A stretch of 5,587 bases of DNA from an uncultured Clostridia bacterium (GTDB taxonomy: Bacteria; Bacillota; Clostridia; Christensenellales; Borkfalkiaceae). Under the pieces are notes generated by a model. It saw nothing but the letters and a program-made list of their open reading frames with translations. It had not been told where the DNA came from and ran no database searches. The translations under genes were made by a program, and so were the position numbers. The stretch is taken from contig CANPZH010000096.1 of NCBI GenBank assembly GCA_947589335.1, positions 1-5,587 on the forward strand, read 5' to 3'. Positions 4,968 to 5,587 of this stretch are shown in pieces; positions within the stretch are counted from its first letter, which is position 1; every line of letters starts with the position of its first letter.

Positions 4968-5587
4968 ATTGTCATCTCCTTTTGAATGATTTTTTTGTTC
5001 CTTTCGCCCGAACCGCATGAGCCTCAGCGCATTGCCGACGACGAACAGGGAACTCAAGCTCATCGCGGCGGAGGCGATCATCGGGTTGAGGCTCACGCCC
5101 GCCCACGCGAACACGCCCGCGGCGAACGGGATCCCGATGACGTTGTAGAAGAATGCCCAGAAGAGATTCTGGCGGATGATCCGCATCGTCTTGCGGCTCA
5201 GCGCGAGGGCACGGGGCAGGGCGCGGAGATCTCCGCTGACGAGCACGGCGTCCGCGCTCTCGATGGCGACGTCCGTGCCGCCCCCCATCGCGATCCCGAC
5301 GTCCGCCTCCTTGAGGGCGGGGGCGTCGTTGATCCCGTCTCCCACCATCGCGACATAGCGGTTTGCCCGTTTCGCCTCGCGGTGTTCCCGCTTTGCCGCC
5401 TCACTCTCCTCCCGCCGCTCCTTCACATACCGCAGTTTCTCCTCGGGCAAAAGCTCTGCGAGCACGCATGCTTCGTAGGGCGGGAAGCCCGCTTCCTCTG
5501 CGATATGGCTTGCGACCGCCCGGTTGTCCCCCGTGAGCATGACGGGCAGACATCCCATTCGGATGAGCCTTCCGATCGCCTCTCGGC
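4743..5587 (-). CDS. copA: Cu+-exporting P1B-type ATPase, C-terminal part, fused in frame to an HMA domain; 5' end outside window
   Basis: The frame is open from the right edge to TAG at 4745-4743. Visible parts of the ATPase: VMLTGDNR of the P domain, LPEEK, the hinge VGDGINDAP and GGGTDVAIESAD, then two final membrane helices. The first (about FWAFFYNVIGIPFAAGV) carries the YN pair and the second (about NPMIASAAMSLSSLFVVGNALRL) carries MxxSS; together these mark the Cu(I)/Ag(I) P1B-1 subgroup, which exports cytoplasmic Cu(I). After MRFGRKEQKNHSKGDDN the protein runs into the CopZ-like domain. The phosphorylation site (DKTGT) and any N-terminal domains lie off the edge. Between LPEEK and YVAMVGDG the loop is about 27 residues, where CopA proteins usually have about 13-15; the extra part is highly charged. 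C-terminal HMA domains occur on some clostridial Cu-ATPases, so the fusion can be real; a lost or gained A in the tract at 4990-4996 is the alternative. Confidence 0.93.
   Translation of the reverse strand, partial: REAIGRLIRMGCLPVMLTGDNRAVASHIAEEAGFPPYEACVLAELLPEEKLRYVKERREESEAAKREHREAKRANRYVAMVGDGINDAPALKEADVGIAMGGGTDVAIESADAVLVSGDLRALPRALALSRKTMRIIRQNLFWAFFYNVIGIPFAAGVFAWAGVSLNPMIASAAMSLSSLFVVGNALRLMRFGRKEQKNHSKGDDNMKKTILIDGMMCEHCVRHVTEALTAVEGVKQAEVSLKKAFRKHGTAVVELDRDVPDETLKAAVTEAGYTAVAVE
4976..4981 (-). promoter_or_regulatory. Ribosome binding site for an independent copZ start
   Basis: AAGGAG on the minus strand, within AAAAGGAG, with 8 bases to ATG 4967-4965. It is among the strongest Shine-Dalgarno matches in the window, yet sits inside the copA reading frame, where it encodes Ser-Lys-Gly-Asp. 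A site this good at the exact domain border argues for internal initiation. Confidence 0.75.
4990..4996 (-). other. Seven-A tract in copA: possible slippage site or indel error
   Basis: The minus strand reads GAA CAA AAA AAT CAT in the copA frame, containing the heptamer A AAA AAT, which allows tandem -1 re-pairing. After a -1 slip the frame stops at TGA 4974-4972, just after the copZ ribosome binding site. After a +1 slip it stops at TGA 4966-4964, forming an ATGA overlap with the copZ start. Both alternatives would yield a CopA without the HMA domain. E. coli copA has a programmed frameshift that separates a chaperone-like product from the transporter, so regulated slippage has a precedent; a sequencing or assembly indel is an equal alternative. 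Confidence 0.4.

Noticed and set aside
4658..4985. Separate reading frames overlapping copZ on either strand
   Set aside because: They give Arg/Gly-rich or unrecognisable products, while the copZ frame encodes a complete HMA domain with its MxCxxC motif.

Overview
The window is one strand-coherent block. Every gene I can support is on the minus strand, so it reads from the right edge to the left. The DNA is GC-rich (roughly 60% by eye). A full-length Gram-positive-type HPr kinase/phosphorylase beside uvrC, clear AGGAG-type ribosome binding sites and a Cu+-ATPase carrying a C-terminal GMMCxHC domain all suggest a high-GC member of the Clostridia (Firmicutes). This placement is inference from gene content; no rRNA or phylogenetic marker was compared.

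Right part (about 4316-5587), copper block. The 3' end of a Cu+-transporting P1B-type ATPase (copA, 5' end outside the window) reads without a stop codon into a CopZ-like heavy-metal-binding domain. That domain also has its own strong ribosome binding site and ATG, so the same bases could give both a CopA with a C-terminal metal-binding domain and a free 74-residue CopZ. A seven-A tract lies just upstream of the junction; a slip there in either direction would end CopA next to the copZ start. After an 88-base gap follows a 112-residue ArsR-family repressor. A perfect 9-bp inverted repeat at its start encloses the Shine-Dalgarno sequence and includes the start codon.

Middle (about 4162-4315), operon boundary. 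A 14-bp perfect GC-rich hairpin with a short U-run follows arsR and probably ends the copper/ArsR transcript. A near-consensus promoter (TTGAAA, 17 bp, TATAAT) then drives the next operon. Its -10 box ends only 6 bases before the uvrC ATG, so the uvrC mRNA is predicted to be leaderless or nearly so.

Left part (1-4161), housekeeping operon: uvrC (nucleotide excision repair nuclease), a Cof-type HAD phosphatase, hprK (HPr kinase/phosphorylase, carbon catabolite control) and the 5' part of a U32-family gene (RlhA/TrhP-like, probably RNA hydroxylation) that runs off the left edge. All three junctions are exact 4-base ATGA overlaps, so the four genes are probably one translationally coupled unit.

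I see no tRNA, rRNA, CRISPR array, insertion sequence or phage gene. The proteins belong to known families; the unusual content is in the gene junctions and control sites.
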